From: Bacteroidales bacterium
Lineage (GTDB): Bacteria > Bacteroidota > Bacteroidia > Bacteroidales > Muribaculaceae
Assembly: GCA_910575615.1 (NCBI GenBank)
Contig: CAJTEX010000008.1
Coordinates: 62,001-126,000 of the forward strand
DNA: 64,000 nt
Direction: 5' to 3'
Shown: piece after piece, positions 1-6,729 of the stretch
Position numbering within the stretch: position 1 is the first letter of the stretch
Layout: each line of letters opens with the position of its first letter
The notes under the pieces: generated by a model
Seen by the model: only the letters and a program-made list of their open reading frames with translations
What the model was told of the DNA's origin: nothing
The model's database searches: none
Program-made: the position numbers and the translations under genes

Positions 1-60
1 GGGTATGACCCTCGGGTTTCCTTGCCGATTTTCGGCACGGATGACACCTCTGTGGCATCC
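1..60 (-). promoter_or_regulatory. Possible cobalamin-type riboswitch leader (partial)
   Basis: Read on the minus strand, this stretch begins about 20 bases after a good promoter -7 box and contains no start codon with a clear reading frame. It holds a GGTG-C element, a GCCGAAAATCGGC hairpin, then AAGGAAACCCGAGGGTCATACCC. That order resembles the cobalamin riboswitch core (GGTGCC, then A-rich GGGAA, then a CCGGTG-AA-CCGG stem), but with differences such as GGAA for GGGAA. The window edge removes the B12 box and the gene it would control, so the assignment rests on partial resemblance only. Confidence 0.3.
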
Positions 61-81
61 ACTTATTTACTCTTTCGTTTG

Positions 82-112
82 CAAAGTTACGAAAATAACA
101 CGAGATGGCCAA
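82..112 (-). promoter_or_regulatory. Promoter for a leftward gene outside the window
   Basis: The minus strand reads TAACTTTG at 89-82, a match to the Bacteroidetes -7 consensus TAnnTTTG, with a TTG at 112-110 and exactly 20 bases between them. Transcription would run left into the partial leader at the window edge. Confidence 0.6.
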
Positions 113-156
113 AATTAGTTCATTAGCAATCACGCAATTACGGTTTTTTAGCAATT

Positions 157-192
157 AAAATCGCCCTTCTGTACCATCAGGAGGGCGATTTT
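157..192. terminator. Intrinsic terminator hairpin
   Basis: A 15-base stem, AAAATCGCCCTTCTG against CAGGAGGGCGATTTT with one G-T wobble, surrounds a 6-base loop. The A/T ends give a U-run in both directions. On the minus strand it lies just after the truncated TonB receptor and before the next promoter. Confidence 0.75.
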
Positions 193-246
193 GAAGGTAA
201 TGTTAAAATGGGTTAATACGGCATCGTGAAGGGGTTGAAACATATG

Positions 247-984
247 TTAAAGAGCATGTTTTTCAGAACTTGAAAGCCATTGATTGAACCGCTTGAAATC
301 CTGGGGATTGTCGAAAAATCTTTTGTCGGTAAGAAACGAACCTGAGGCGTAAAACGACATATCGCGCCTGTTGATGAATGACAACGACGCGGTGTATCGC
401 TGGTAGTTGTGCATGCCGATTTCCACGCCGACGGCATTGGGCATTCGGTCCTTGGTCTTGAATGACACATATCCGGCGTTGGCAAGGTCGCCATACATCA
501 TATTGTAGTTGCCCTTCTCAAGCTCCACATTCTCGATGAGTTCGGGCTGGAGGAAGTGGAGGTCGGCATAACCTTGGCTATGGGCGTGGCTGACCATATT
601 GACCGGCATGCCATCGACCCACAGGCTGATGTCGGTGTCGTGGTCGAGGTCAAATCCTCGCAAGAACATCTGCTCGGCCTTACCTCCCCCCGCGTGCTGG
701 GCGATGAACAGTCCCGGGACAGTGCGCAATACCTCCTGGGAAGATATGACGGGATTTTTGTCAATGTCGATTTTCGCCACCTCGATGAATGAGTTGCGGC
801 GGTTGGCTACCACTGACACCTCTTTCAACGACACCTCGGGCAGCGAGTCGCCCACTGCTGGCAGAGGGCCTTTGCCATGTTGCGAAGGGTCATGGGCTGA
901 AGATGTCATAAAAGACGCGGCAACGGACAGGATTACCGATAATGCCACCGGCCTCGACCGTAGTGGGGATATGCCTTGATTCAT
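247..984 (-). pseudogene. Truncated TonB-dependent receptor (signal peptide and plug only)
   Basis: The product is 245 residues. It has an N-terminal signal-like stretch (about 1-30), a lead-in ending in a TonB-box-like VSVVAN, and a plug domain (about 50-185) with motifs such as MFLRGFDLDHDTDIS and VDGMPVNMVSHAHSQGYADL. It stops shortly after FFDNPQDFKRFN, where full-length relatives would enter a 22-strand outer-membrane barrel of roughly 500 further residues. No barrel sequence remains between the stop and the hairpin at 157-192, so transport function is not expected. It is best read as a deletion remnant; a stand-alone plug fragment is a less likely alternative. The substrate of the parent receptor cannot be told. 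Confidence 0.75.
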
Positions 985-1125
985 TGAATATCCGGGTTAA
1001 ATAGTTGAAAAATTGATTACGTTCTTTTAACATCGCAAGTGAATTTGAGGTTCAGCCAAAGAAAAAAATCGCCAAAAGCTTGCGAAATCCAAACATTATT
1101 CTTAACTTTGCACCGCATTTGACCC
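985..1125. other. Intergenic region with the tRNA-Ser promoter
   Basis: This is AT-rich non-coding sequence between the divergent receptor remnant and tRNA-Ser. The plus-strand promoter of the tRNA is at 1080-1110. I see no convincing -7 box for the minus-strand receptor remnant. Confidence 0.5.
1080..1110 (+). promoter_or_regulatory. Promoter of tRNA-Ser
   Basis: TTG at 1080-1082 and TAACTTTG at 1103-1110 are separated by 20 bases, matching the Bacteroidetes -33/-7 pattern. The tRNA starts 16 bases downstream. Confidence 0.7.
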
Positions 1126-1212
1126 GGAAGGGTGGGTGAGTGGCTGAAACCACCAGTTTGCTAAACTGACGTAGGAGCAATCCTACCACGAGTTCGAATC
1201 TCGTCCCTTCCG
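1126..1212 (+). tRNA. tRNA-Ser (anticodon GCT)
   Basis: A complete class II cloverleaf is visible. The acceptor stem GGAAGGG pairs with CCCTTCC, the anticodon loop TTGCTAA carries GCT, the long variable arm GTAGGA-GCAA-TCCTAC is typical of serine tRNAs, and the T arm CGAGTTCGAATCTCG is intact. The discriminator is G and CCA is not encoded. It reads AGC and AGU codons. Confidence 0.95.
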
Positions 1213-1219
1213 CACCGAT

Positions 1220-1257
1220 AGAAAAGGCCGCAACCTCCACAAGTCGCGGCCTTTTCT
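1220..1257 (+). terminator. Terminator after tRNA-Ser
   Basis: A perfect 12-base stem AGAAAAGGCCGC / GCGGCCTTTTCT with a 14-base loop lies 8 bases after the tRNA. The stem's own CTTTTCT end supplies the U-rich tail. Confidence 0.75.
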
Positions 1258-1338
1258 GTCTCTGTTCGTATGGGTGTGTCAGGCTGCCGTGGCCGCAAAC
1301 GCGGCTGTCAGTTGTTGTAAGGCTCGATTCCGGCAGGT

Positions 1339-1710
1339 TTACTTTGACTTCTTTTTTTTCTTGGCGATGGTCTCTTCAGTTATCGAGGCGATAATCTCGC
1401 GGGTCCGATGAACCACAAGACGTTTGTATGGCGGGCATACCACCCCGACGTTGAACATCATCGTGTATCCGCAGTTGTTGCATATTCCCATGACGCATGA
1501 TTTACCATAGCCTTCCTGGCTTAAAGGCCATGGCTCTTGTGTCTTGTCCCAGTCATAGTGCATCACGAAGAATGGATCATCGATGAAAGTGATGCCATCT
1601 TCCGCATGGCATATAGGGCAGTGGAAATGGTCTAATTTCTCGCTTAACCGTCTCAAGGCTTTTTCAAATTCGCCTTGCACATTGTCTGGTTCTTCAACGG
1701 AGTTTTTCAT
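1339..1710 (-). CDS. Hypothetical zinc-ribbon protein
   Basis: A 123-residue protein that I cannot assign to a named family. Two Cys pairs, CPIC at 31-34 and CNNC at 77-80 (followed by GY), have the spacing of a zinc ribbon, so metal binding is likely. The N-terminal 30 residues are acidic and probably helical, and the C-terminus ends in a run of lysines (KKKKKSK). There is no signal peptide or membrane segment, so it should be cytoplasmic. It is the last gene of the AT-rich minus-strand patch, about 200 bases after the exonuclease III-like gene, and could be a nucleic-acid-binding accessory of that group. Function is unknown. Confidence 0.6.
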   Translation of the reverse strand: MKNSVEEPDNVQGEFEKALRRLSEKLDHFHCPICHAEDGITFIDDPFFVMHYDWDKTQEPWPLSQEGYGKSCVMGICNNCGYTMMFNVGVVCPPYKRLVVHRTREIIASITEETIAKKKKKSK

Positions 1711-1916
1711 AAATGTCTGTTTTTGTTATAAACACGCCGCGGAGGGGCTATGTTTACCAAAAATTTCACTCTTATCAAATACGACATCATCGATTTTGAC
1801 CCTTGCAACTCCCATAAAGTAAGGTCCTATAAGGTCATCTTGCCAAAGAGAACTATTCCGTCACCTTATCGCTCATATCACCATTTATCATCTTTCTTCT
1901 CAGAAATATCCGATTA

Positions 1917-3098
1917 TCAGTATTTTATTTCGAGTAGAATGGGATTATTGGTGCTGGCAGCACAGTCCTTGATTATCTCTGCTTTGATAATTTGAGGCAC
2001 GAAACTACGGCTCGCAAGGAAATAATCAATTCTATGTCCCTGATTGTTTGCTCTGACCTGTGGGGCATTCCGAAAGAAGTACGAGAACTGTCTTGTAAAC
2101 GGATTTAAGACACGGAAAGTATCAATAAGATTACCAGCCTCAGTAAGCCTCGTGAAATTCTGTCTCTCCCAATCATGGAAGTTTGCTTGATTTCGTTTGT
2201 ATTTGCCGTCCCAACAATCTTGCTCTGAAACAACAATATTCATATCACCACATATTATCTGGCGGTCTGGTGTCGTTCCTACTAACTTGATGAGAGTCTC
2301 GTCAAACTTCTTGCGATGTTCAATAGCCCCCTCTACCTTAGGGTTGGAGTATGGGGTGTAAATGTTATAAAGAGTGAATGATGGAAAGAAAAACTCAGTC
2401 TTTAGTAGGTGCCCTGCCAACTCTGGAGAGAGCGGTTTGCTGGTCTTGCAAGGAAGGCAAGCTTTAACATAGGTGGCTATTCCGGCATATTGTTCTGAGA
2501 AACAATCCCGTTTATATCCTACAATCTCAAATTCCGGGGAGTCCTTAACATCTTTGGTCTTTTGCAGGCAGATAACCTCTGGAGAATATTCGCCAACCAA
2601 CTTTTTCAAAGTCTCAAAATGAGCCTTTATCCCGTCGATATTCCAACTTATCAGGCGAATAGTTGTGGGAGGCGTTGGCATTGTTGTATTACCGACTTTT
2701 ATACGCCCGATGGGAAGTGCCCAGTATTCTCCATAGAAAACCGGAGTTTGACCGTTTGCAACTAAGGACAACAGCTTGTTGAACCATTCGACATATTCAG
2801 AATCTTTCCCTTTCCCAATTTCAAGCAATTGTGGATTTTCATCCATAAATATCTTGATAAAAGGTCTTATATTCTCTCCGGTGGTCATAACACTGGTAGA
2901 AGTACACCATACTTCATTGTTGTTTCCAGCGATGATTATTTCCCGATTAACACAGATATGGTCTTGTGTGGTTATATGACAGCGCAAACTCAGCCCGGTG
3001 GGTGCCATATAAGATATCCAACGGAGTTTCTGATAGCCACGCTTATGAAGATCATGTAGGATTTGCATGAGTTCATAGACTCCTAATTTATGTAGCAT
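1917..3098 (-). CDS. Exonuclease III-like (EEP fold) protein with replaced catalytic residues and an unknown N-terminal domain
   Basis: A 393-residue protein. Residues 1-140 form a domain I do not recognise, with motifs such as GYQKLRW and TTGENIRPF. Residues 147-393 follow exonuclease III/AP endonuclease of the endonuclease-exonuclease-phosphatase fold. N153 (SWNIDG), D285/N287 (GDMN) and RIDY at 356-359 are kept. The metal-binding Glu of the usual LQETK motif is Lys180 (LQKTK), and the terminal Ser-Asp-His is S382-T383-N384. Three catalytic positions are therefore changed, and nuclease activity by the usual mechanism is unlikely; a binding or regulatory role is possible. The gene lies 27 bases after the DUF4268 nuclease stop, in the same reading frame, and probably shares its transcript. 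Confidence 0.75.
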   Translation of the reverse strand: MLHKLGVYELMQILHDLHKRGYQKLRWISYMAPTGLSLRCHITTQDHICVNREIIIAGNNNEVWCTSTSVMTTGENIRPFIKIFMDENPQLLEIGKGKDSEYVEWFNKLLSLVANGQTPVFYGEYWALPIGRIKVGNTTMPTPPTTIRLISWNIDGIKAHFETLKKLVGEYSPEVICLQKTKDVKDSPEFEIVGYKRDCFSEQYAGIATYVKACLPCKTSKPLSPELAGHLLKTEFFFPSFTLYNIYTPYSNPKVEGAIEHRKKFDETLIKLVGTTPDRQIICGDMNIVVSEQDCWDGKYKRNQANFHDWERQNFTRLTEAGNLIDTFRVLNPFTRQFSYFFRNAPQVRANNQGHRIDYFLASRSFVPQIIKAEIIKDCAASTNNPILLEIKY

Positions 3099-3125
3099 TT
3101 GTTCATCAGAGCGTTTATGCTCAGG

Positions 3126-4049
3126 TTATAGGTATCTCTTAACCAGCTTCTTTAAGATGATACACTTCTCCAGATACCACTTAAAAACTTCTGCCCATGA
3201 AGTCGAGTCAGACATGTCGAATGATTTAGTTTCATAGAAACGTGATGCTTTCTTGGCTTCAGTCCAGAGAAGTTTGCTGTTTAATACACTTTCAATAGCC
3301 TGTTTGTCAGATTTAATTTCATGATACAATGATTTGTCATCATAAATGTAAATACCAACCGTAGCTTCCTGCTTCTGTTTTTTAGCCTCCAGACAAATAT
3401 TGCATTTGCTACTTCCGATTGCCAGATTAAACCAATTTTGAGGATGAGCGGAAGGCAGACTGAAAGACTTGATAAAACTCGTCTTTCCGGCATAGTCAAT
3501 AAAGGCTTGCCAAAATTCGAGCTGCAGAACTTTGGTGTCAGAAACCTCAGTAGTGGATTTTACTACTTTCGCCCATTCGTTAGGACGTTCAACAACATTG
3601 AATTTAGGTGCAAGCTTTGATGTGCCTATATGCCACAACTCTATTTCAAGAAGGTAAAAGCCAAGTTCTGATGTCGTATTATCATTCAGCCATTTAATAG
3701 CCTCGCGATGCTCATCCCTTGCTTTTTTTACGACCCATACGATTGCTTTTGCTTTTTTCCCTGATGCGTACGTAATTAGCTTTCCTAAATGATCATGATT
3801 GGAATCCTCAAGTTGGTTTTCAATAACCACATAGCTTTCTGAATCATCCTCAGCATCGGCAACCTTAGCTAATATATCCGCAGAATATCCCCCGACTTTT
3901 GACTCTTTTTCGACAAGTTCTAAATCCATTTCAAGAATATTCCCAATATATTCCAGATGGCTTGCTAACCAAGGTGTAAAGTCCTTCGCTTCGTTAGGCC
4001 ATGCCTTACGAAGATTGGGCTCCTGTGTGAGTGTATCTAAATTATACAT
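3126..4049 (-). CDS. PD-(D/E)XK nuclease-like protein with DUF4268 C-terminal domain
   Basis: A 307-residue soluble protein. The N-terminal half has a restriction-endonuclease-like core: Asp58 in YSADIL, then an E77-N78-Q79 triplet in VVIENQ, which fits the PD-(D/E)XK pattern with Gln in place of Lys. It is followed by HLGKLITYASG, typical of this family. The C-terminal half (about 165-300), beginning after PKFNVVERPNEWAK, looks like DUF4268. Relatives are often found in defence or accessory regions. It is the first gene of the minus-strand patch and is closely followed by the exonuclease III-like gene, suggesting they act together. Target and biological role are not shown by the sequence. 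Confidence 0.75.
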   Translation of the reverse strand: MYNLDTLTQEPNLRKAWPNEAKDFTPWLASHLEYIGNILEMDLELVEKESKVGGYSADILAKVADAEDDSESYVVIENQLEDSNHDHLGKLITYASGKKAKAIVWVVKKARDEHREAIKWLNDNTTSELGFYLLEIELWHIGTSKLAPKFNVVERPNEWAKVVKSTTEVSDTKVLQLEFWQAFIDYAGKTSFIKSFSLPSAHPQNWFNLAIGSSKCNICLEAKKQKQEATVGIYIYDDKSLYHEIKSDKQAIESVLNSKLLWTEAKKASRFYETKSFDMSDSTSWAEVFKWYLEKCIILKKLVKRYL

Positions 4050-4326
4050 TATTTTTCTATTGGATAGGTTGCGTCGTAGATTTCTGTCAAATATTTCTTT
4101 CTATACTTGCTTAGTGAATACAATTCGTTGATGTTATACGCAAAATTACGAATAAGTTCTGAGATTATAATTGAAATCAGCATAAAACTCAGGGCAACCG
4201 CATCAAAATTTGGCTTTTGGCCAAGACACGTTGCTGACTGGTTGCAGGCGATTTTTTACGGGGCGGTTATCAACTTTGTTTTGGCGGGTTGTGTTTTTAA
4301 TATAAAACCTATAATTCTTAATCGTT
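4050..4326. other. AT-rich intergenic region at the right border of the accessory patch
   Basis: It holds a minus-strand -7 box (4141-4148) for the nuclease operon and, in the opposite direction, only a weak CAACTTTG (4271-4278) that could serve the OmpA-like gene. A short open frame at 4107-4343 runs through both and is not convincing. I found no copy of the tRNA-Ser 3-prime end here. Confidence 0.5.
4141..4148 (-). promoter_or_regulatory. Promoter -7 box of the nuclease operon
   Basis: The minus strand reads TAATTTTG, matching TAnnTTTG, 92 bases before the start of the DUF4268 gene. No TTG is seen at the ideal -33 distance. Confidence 0.45.
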
Positions 4327-5112
4327 ATGGATTACAACAATGAAACGAAAAGGCTTGAAGGGCATGAACCTATGAAGGAAATACCCGAAAGCTTCGAGGA
4401 GTACAAGCCGGTGGCCGCTACGGGCAGGAGAACTCGCCGTAGGGGGGCTGCGATGGCCGGAGCGCATGGCGGAGGCTTCAATACCGGTGCCATAATTGCC
4501 GGTATCGGGGCTGTTGTTCTTGCCGGACTGGTGTTCTGGTTCTCTGACGCTTGTTACTTCAGGAATGGCAGTAAAGACACCGCGAGAAATGGCCAGATCG
4601 CCGCAGTTGCCGGGCAACAGCCATCAGGTGTGATTGAAGTGACAGAGATCACCACCGGTGAGATTGCTCAGAGCCTGCCCGAGACAGACAGTGTGGAGTT
4701 GTCGTCGGCATCCGCAGCCACTTCGGTAAAGGCTGTCCCGCAGACATTGGCACAGGCTTCCGCCGCCGGTGACACCGTGTCGGCGGATGCTACCCTCCAG
4801 GGGACTACAACGCCCGATGTGGTGTGTCTCTTCCCCGTCAACGGAGATGTGATACAGGAGAATCCCCAGCTTAACGACCTCGCTGAGGAGGTGGTCGCCG
4901 ATGGTTCGGATGTGGTGATAACAGGTTACACTGATGAGTCGGGCAATGCGGCTTACAATCAGCAGCTCAGCGACCGCAGGGCCAAGGCGATAGGTGACTA
5001 TCTGGTTGCCCATGGCGTGCCGCGCGACCATATCTCTGTCGAGGGCCGGGGCCAGACCCACGCTTTCGCGTCGAACGCCCTTGACCGTCGAGTCGAGGTC
5101 AGAGTGGTCTGA
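4327..5112 (+). CDS. OmpA-family protein with a single membrane anchor
   Basis: A 261-residue protein with a charged cytoplasmic N-terminus (about 1-52, including RRTRRRG), one membrane segment (about 53-73), a low-complexity Ala/Thr/Ser linker, and a C-terminal OmpA domain (about 165-261). The OmpA domain shows the peptidoglycan-binding pattern: GYTDESGNAAYNQQLSDRRA and a final ALDRRVEVRV. There is no beta-barrel, so it is most likely an inner-membrane-anchored, peptidoglycan-binding envelope protein, not an outer-membrane porin. It is monocistronic and ends before a strong hairpin shared with the convergent rmuC gene. Its specific role is unknown. Confidence 0.8.
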   Translation: MDYNNETKRLEGHEPMKEIPESFEEYKPVAATGRRTRRRGAAMAGAHGGGFNTGAIIAGIGAVVLAGLVFWFSDACYFRNGSKDTARNGQIAAVAGQQPSGVIEVTEITTGEIAQSLPETDSVELSSASAATSVKAVPQTLAQASAAGDTVSADATLQGTTTPDVVCLFPVNGDVIQENPQLNDLAEEVVADGSDVVITGYTDESGNAAYNQQLSDRRAKAIGDYLVAHGVPRDHISVEGRGQTHAFASNALDRRVEVRVV

Positions 5113-5137
5113 ATCCGCGTGGCATGTATGTGCCGAC

Positions 5138-5184
5138 ATTACGACAGCAGCCATCCGCAAGTGTAGGATGGCTGCTGTCGTAAT
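5138..5184. terminator. Bidirectional terminator between OmpA-like gene and rmuC
   Basis: A 19-base perfect inverted repeat (ATTACGACAGCAGCCATCC and its complement) with a 9-base loop sits between the two convergent stop codons. Confidence 0.8.
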
Positions 5185-5197
5185 ATCCATTGGCCGT

Positions 5198-6580
5198 TTA
5201 TTTCTCAGGTAGCTGTTTGGTGGATTTTGCCCCGAGGTCGAGAATCTTGCGGGCTGTGACGAATACATTTCCAGGGCCGTCAGACAGGCGTGAGCGGAGG
5301 GTCGTGCAGGCTTTCTGGGTGTTGGCGATATGTTTCTCTACATCGTCGAAAGCCTCCATCATTCCTGAGAATTTGTCGAGCAGGCGACCTGACAGGCGTG
5401 CTATCTCCTCCACATTGCGGTTGACGGCATCCTGTTTCCACAGCTGGCGCAGCATGCGCAACACGGAGATAAGCTGGGTGGGGGAGACCATCAGTACCCG
5501 CTTGTCGTAGGCCTCCTGCCACAGGCCCGGCTCTATCTGCATGGCGGCGATGTATGCTGCCTCGTTGGGAATGAACATCATCACGAAATCCATCCGCTTC
5601 TTGCCAATCAAATCCTGATAGCTTTTCCGTGACAGCTCGTTGATATGCGACTTCACGGATGCCAGGTGGTGTGCAGCAGCCTGTTTGCGGCGTTCGCCGC
5701 CGTCGTCATCGGGGTCATCCGCGAGGTTTATGTAATCGATGAAGCTTGTCAGAGACACTTTGGAGTCTATCACCAGGCATCTGTCGTCGGGATAATAAAC
5801 AACCACATCGGCCCTGAGGCTCTTCCCGTCAGGGTCGGCAAGCCGGGAGCCGTCGGTGTCGCGGGTCACCTGGGTGTCGAAGTGCATCCCCTTCTGCAGC
5901 CCTGATTTCTCAAGCAGCTTCTCAAGGATCATCTCCCCCCAGTCGCCCTGCATCTTTGAGTCGGAACGCAGGGCACGGGTCAGGTCTCGGGCCTCGCGGC
6001 CTATTGTCTTGTTGAGCTCAAGTAGTTCGCGCAGCTCTTTCTGGAGCGAGAACCGCTCCCGAGACTCATTGTTGTAAGCGTCTCCCACCGCCTTGCGGAA
6101 ATTCTCTATGTTCTCTTTGAGAGGCGACAGCAGGTCGTTGAGGCGCTGCGATGAGGCCTCGTTGAACCTGCGGGAGTTTGCCTCCATGATCTCATTGGCG
6201 AGGTTCTTGAAACGCTCCTCCTGTTGCTTCAGCAAGGTGGCGTTATGTTGCCTGGCCTCATCCATCTGCTTATCCTTGGCGGCGAGTTGCTCGCGGAGCG
6301 AGTCGGCGGCTGTGCGCAACGAAGAGACCTCGGCGTTGAGCCGCGAGTGCTCGCCCGTGAGTGCCGTCTCGCGTTCCGTTGCCTGGGCGCGCAGTTCGGC
6401 CTCCCTTCGGGATGCCTCCTGTTGTAAGGCTGCTTCCTTCAAAGCCGCCTCCTCGCGCTGGGCGGCCAGCCGGCTTATGGAGTCTTTTTCCAGGTGGGCG
6501 ATGTTCTCACGGGTCTTCAGGAACAGCACGAGCAGCACGATTGCGGCCAAGGAGGCTATTATGGCGATTACAGTGGTCAT
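5198..6580 (-). CDS. rmuC: DNA recombination protein RmuC
   Basis: A 460-residue protein with an N-terminal membrane segment (about 3-22), a long Ala/Glu/Arg-rich coiled coil to about residue 150, and the RmuC core with LRSDSKMQGDWGEMILEKLL and a DSKVSLTSF-like motif of the nuclease-related fold. RmuC proteins limit inversions at short repeats and are thought to act on DNA near the membrane. I chose ATG 6580. The upstream in-frame TTG at 6610 overlaps the -7 promoter box (6608-6615), so it cannot be translated from that promoter. The gene is convergent with the OmpA-like gene and appears monocistronic. Confidence 0.9.
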   Translation of the reverse strand: MTTVIAIIASLAAIVLLVLFLKTRENIAHLEKDSISRLAAQREEAALKEAALQQEASRREAELRAQATERETALTGEHSRLNAEVSSLRTAADSLREQLAAKDKQMDEARQHNATLLKQQEERFKNLANEIMEANSRRFNEASSQRLNDLLSPLKENIENFRKAVGDAYNNESRERFSLQKELRELLELNKTIGREARDLTRALRSDSKMQGDWGEMILEKLLEKSGLQKGMHFDTQVTRDTDGSRLADPDGKSLRADVVVYYPDDRCLVIDSKVSLTSFIDYINLADDPDDDGGERRKQAAAHHLASVKSHINELSRKSYQDLIGKKRMDFVMMFIPNEAAYIAAMQIEPGLWQEAYDKRVLMVSPTQLISVLRMLRQLWKQDAVNRNVEEIARLSGRLLDKFSGMMEAFDDVEKHIANTQKACTTLRSRLSDGPGNVFVTARKILDLGAKSTKQLPEK

Positions 6581-6607
6581 TGATGTCGTAAATTGGGATG
6601 TTTCATA

Positions 6608-6638
6608 CAAAATTACTCAACCTCTCGGAAAGATGCAA
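6608..6638 (-). promoter_or_regulatory. Promoter of rmuC
   Basis: Minus strand TTG at 6638-6636 and TAATTTTG at 6615-6608 with 20 bases between. It fixes the rmuC start downstream at 6580. Confidence 0.65.
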
Positions 6639-6681
6639 TTTTATCCCGAAATAATTTAATCGGTGAGAGGGGCTTGTTGGC

Positions 6682-6689
6682 TAACTTTG
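6682..6689 (+). promoter_or_regulatory. Promoter -7 box of the metal efflux operon
   Basis: TAACTTTG lies 14 bases before the first ATG (6703) and 41 bases before the preferred ATG (6730). No TTG is seen at the usual distance. Confidence 0.55.
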
Positions 6690-6729
6690 CACCAAAATCA
6701 TTATGATCACTTCTGTTTATATCCCTTTT

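Noticed and set aside
1750-1995. Plus-strand frame of 81 codons between the zinc-ribbon and exonuclease-like genes
   Set aside because: It overlaps the exonuclease-like gene, lacks a promoter and shows no recognisable protein pattern.
1126-4330. Integration of the accessory patch at tRNA-Ser
   Set aside because: There is no integrase, and I found no repeat of the tRNA 3-prime end at the right border.
4107-4343. Plus-strand frame of 78 codons before the OmpA-like gene
   Set aside because: It runs through promoter-like sequence and overlaps the next start; composition is that of intergenic DNA.
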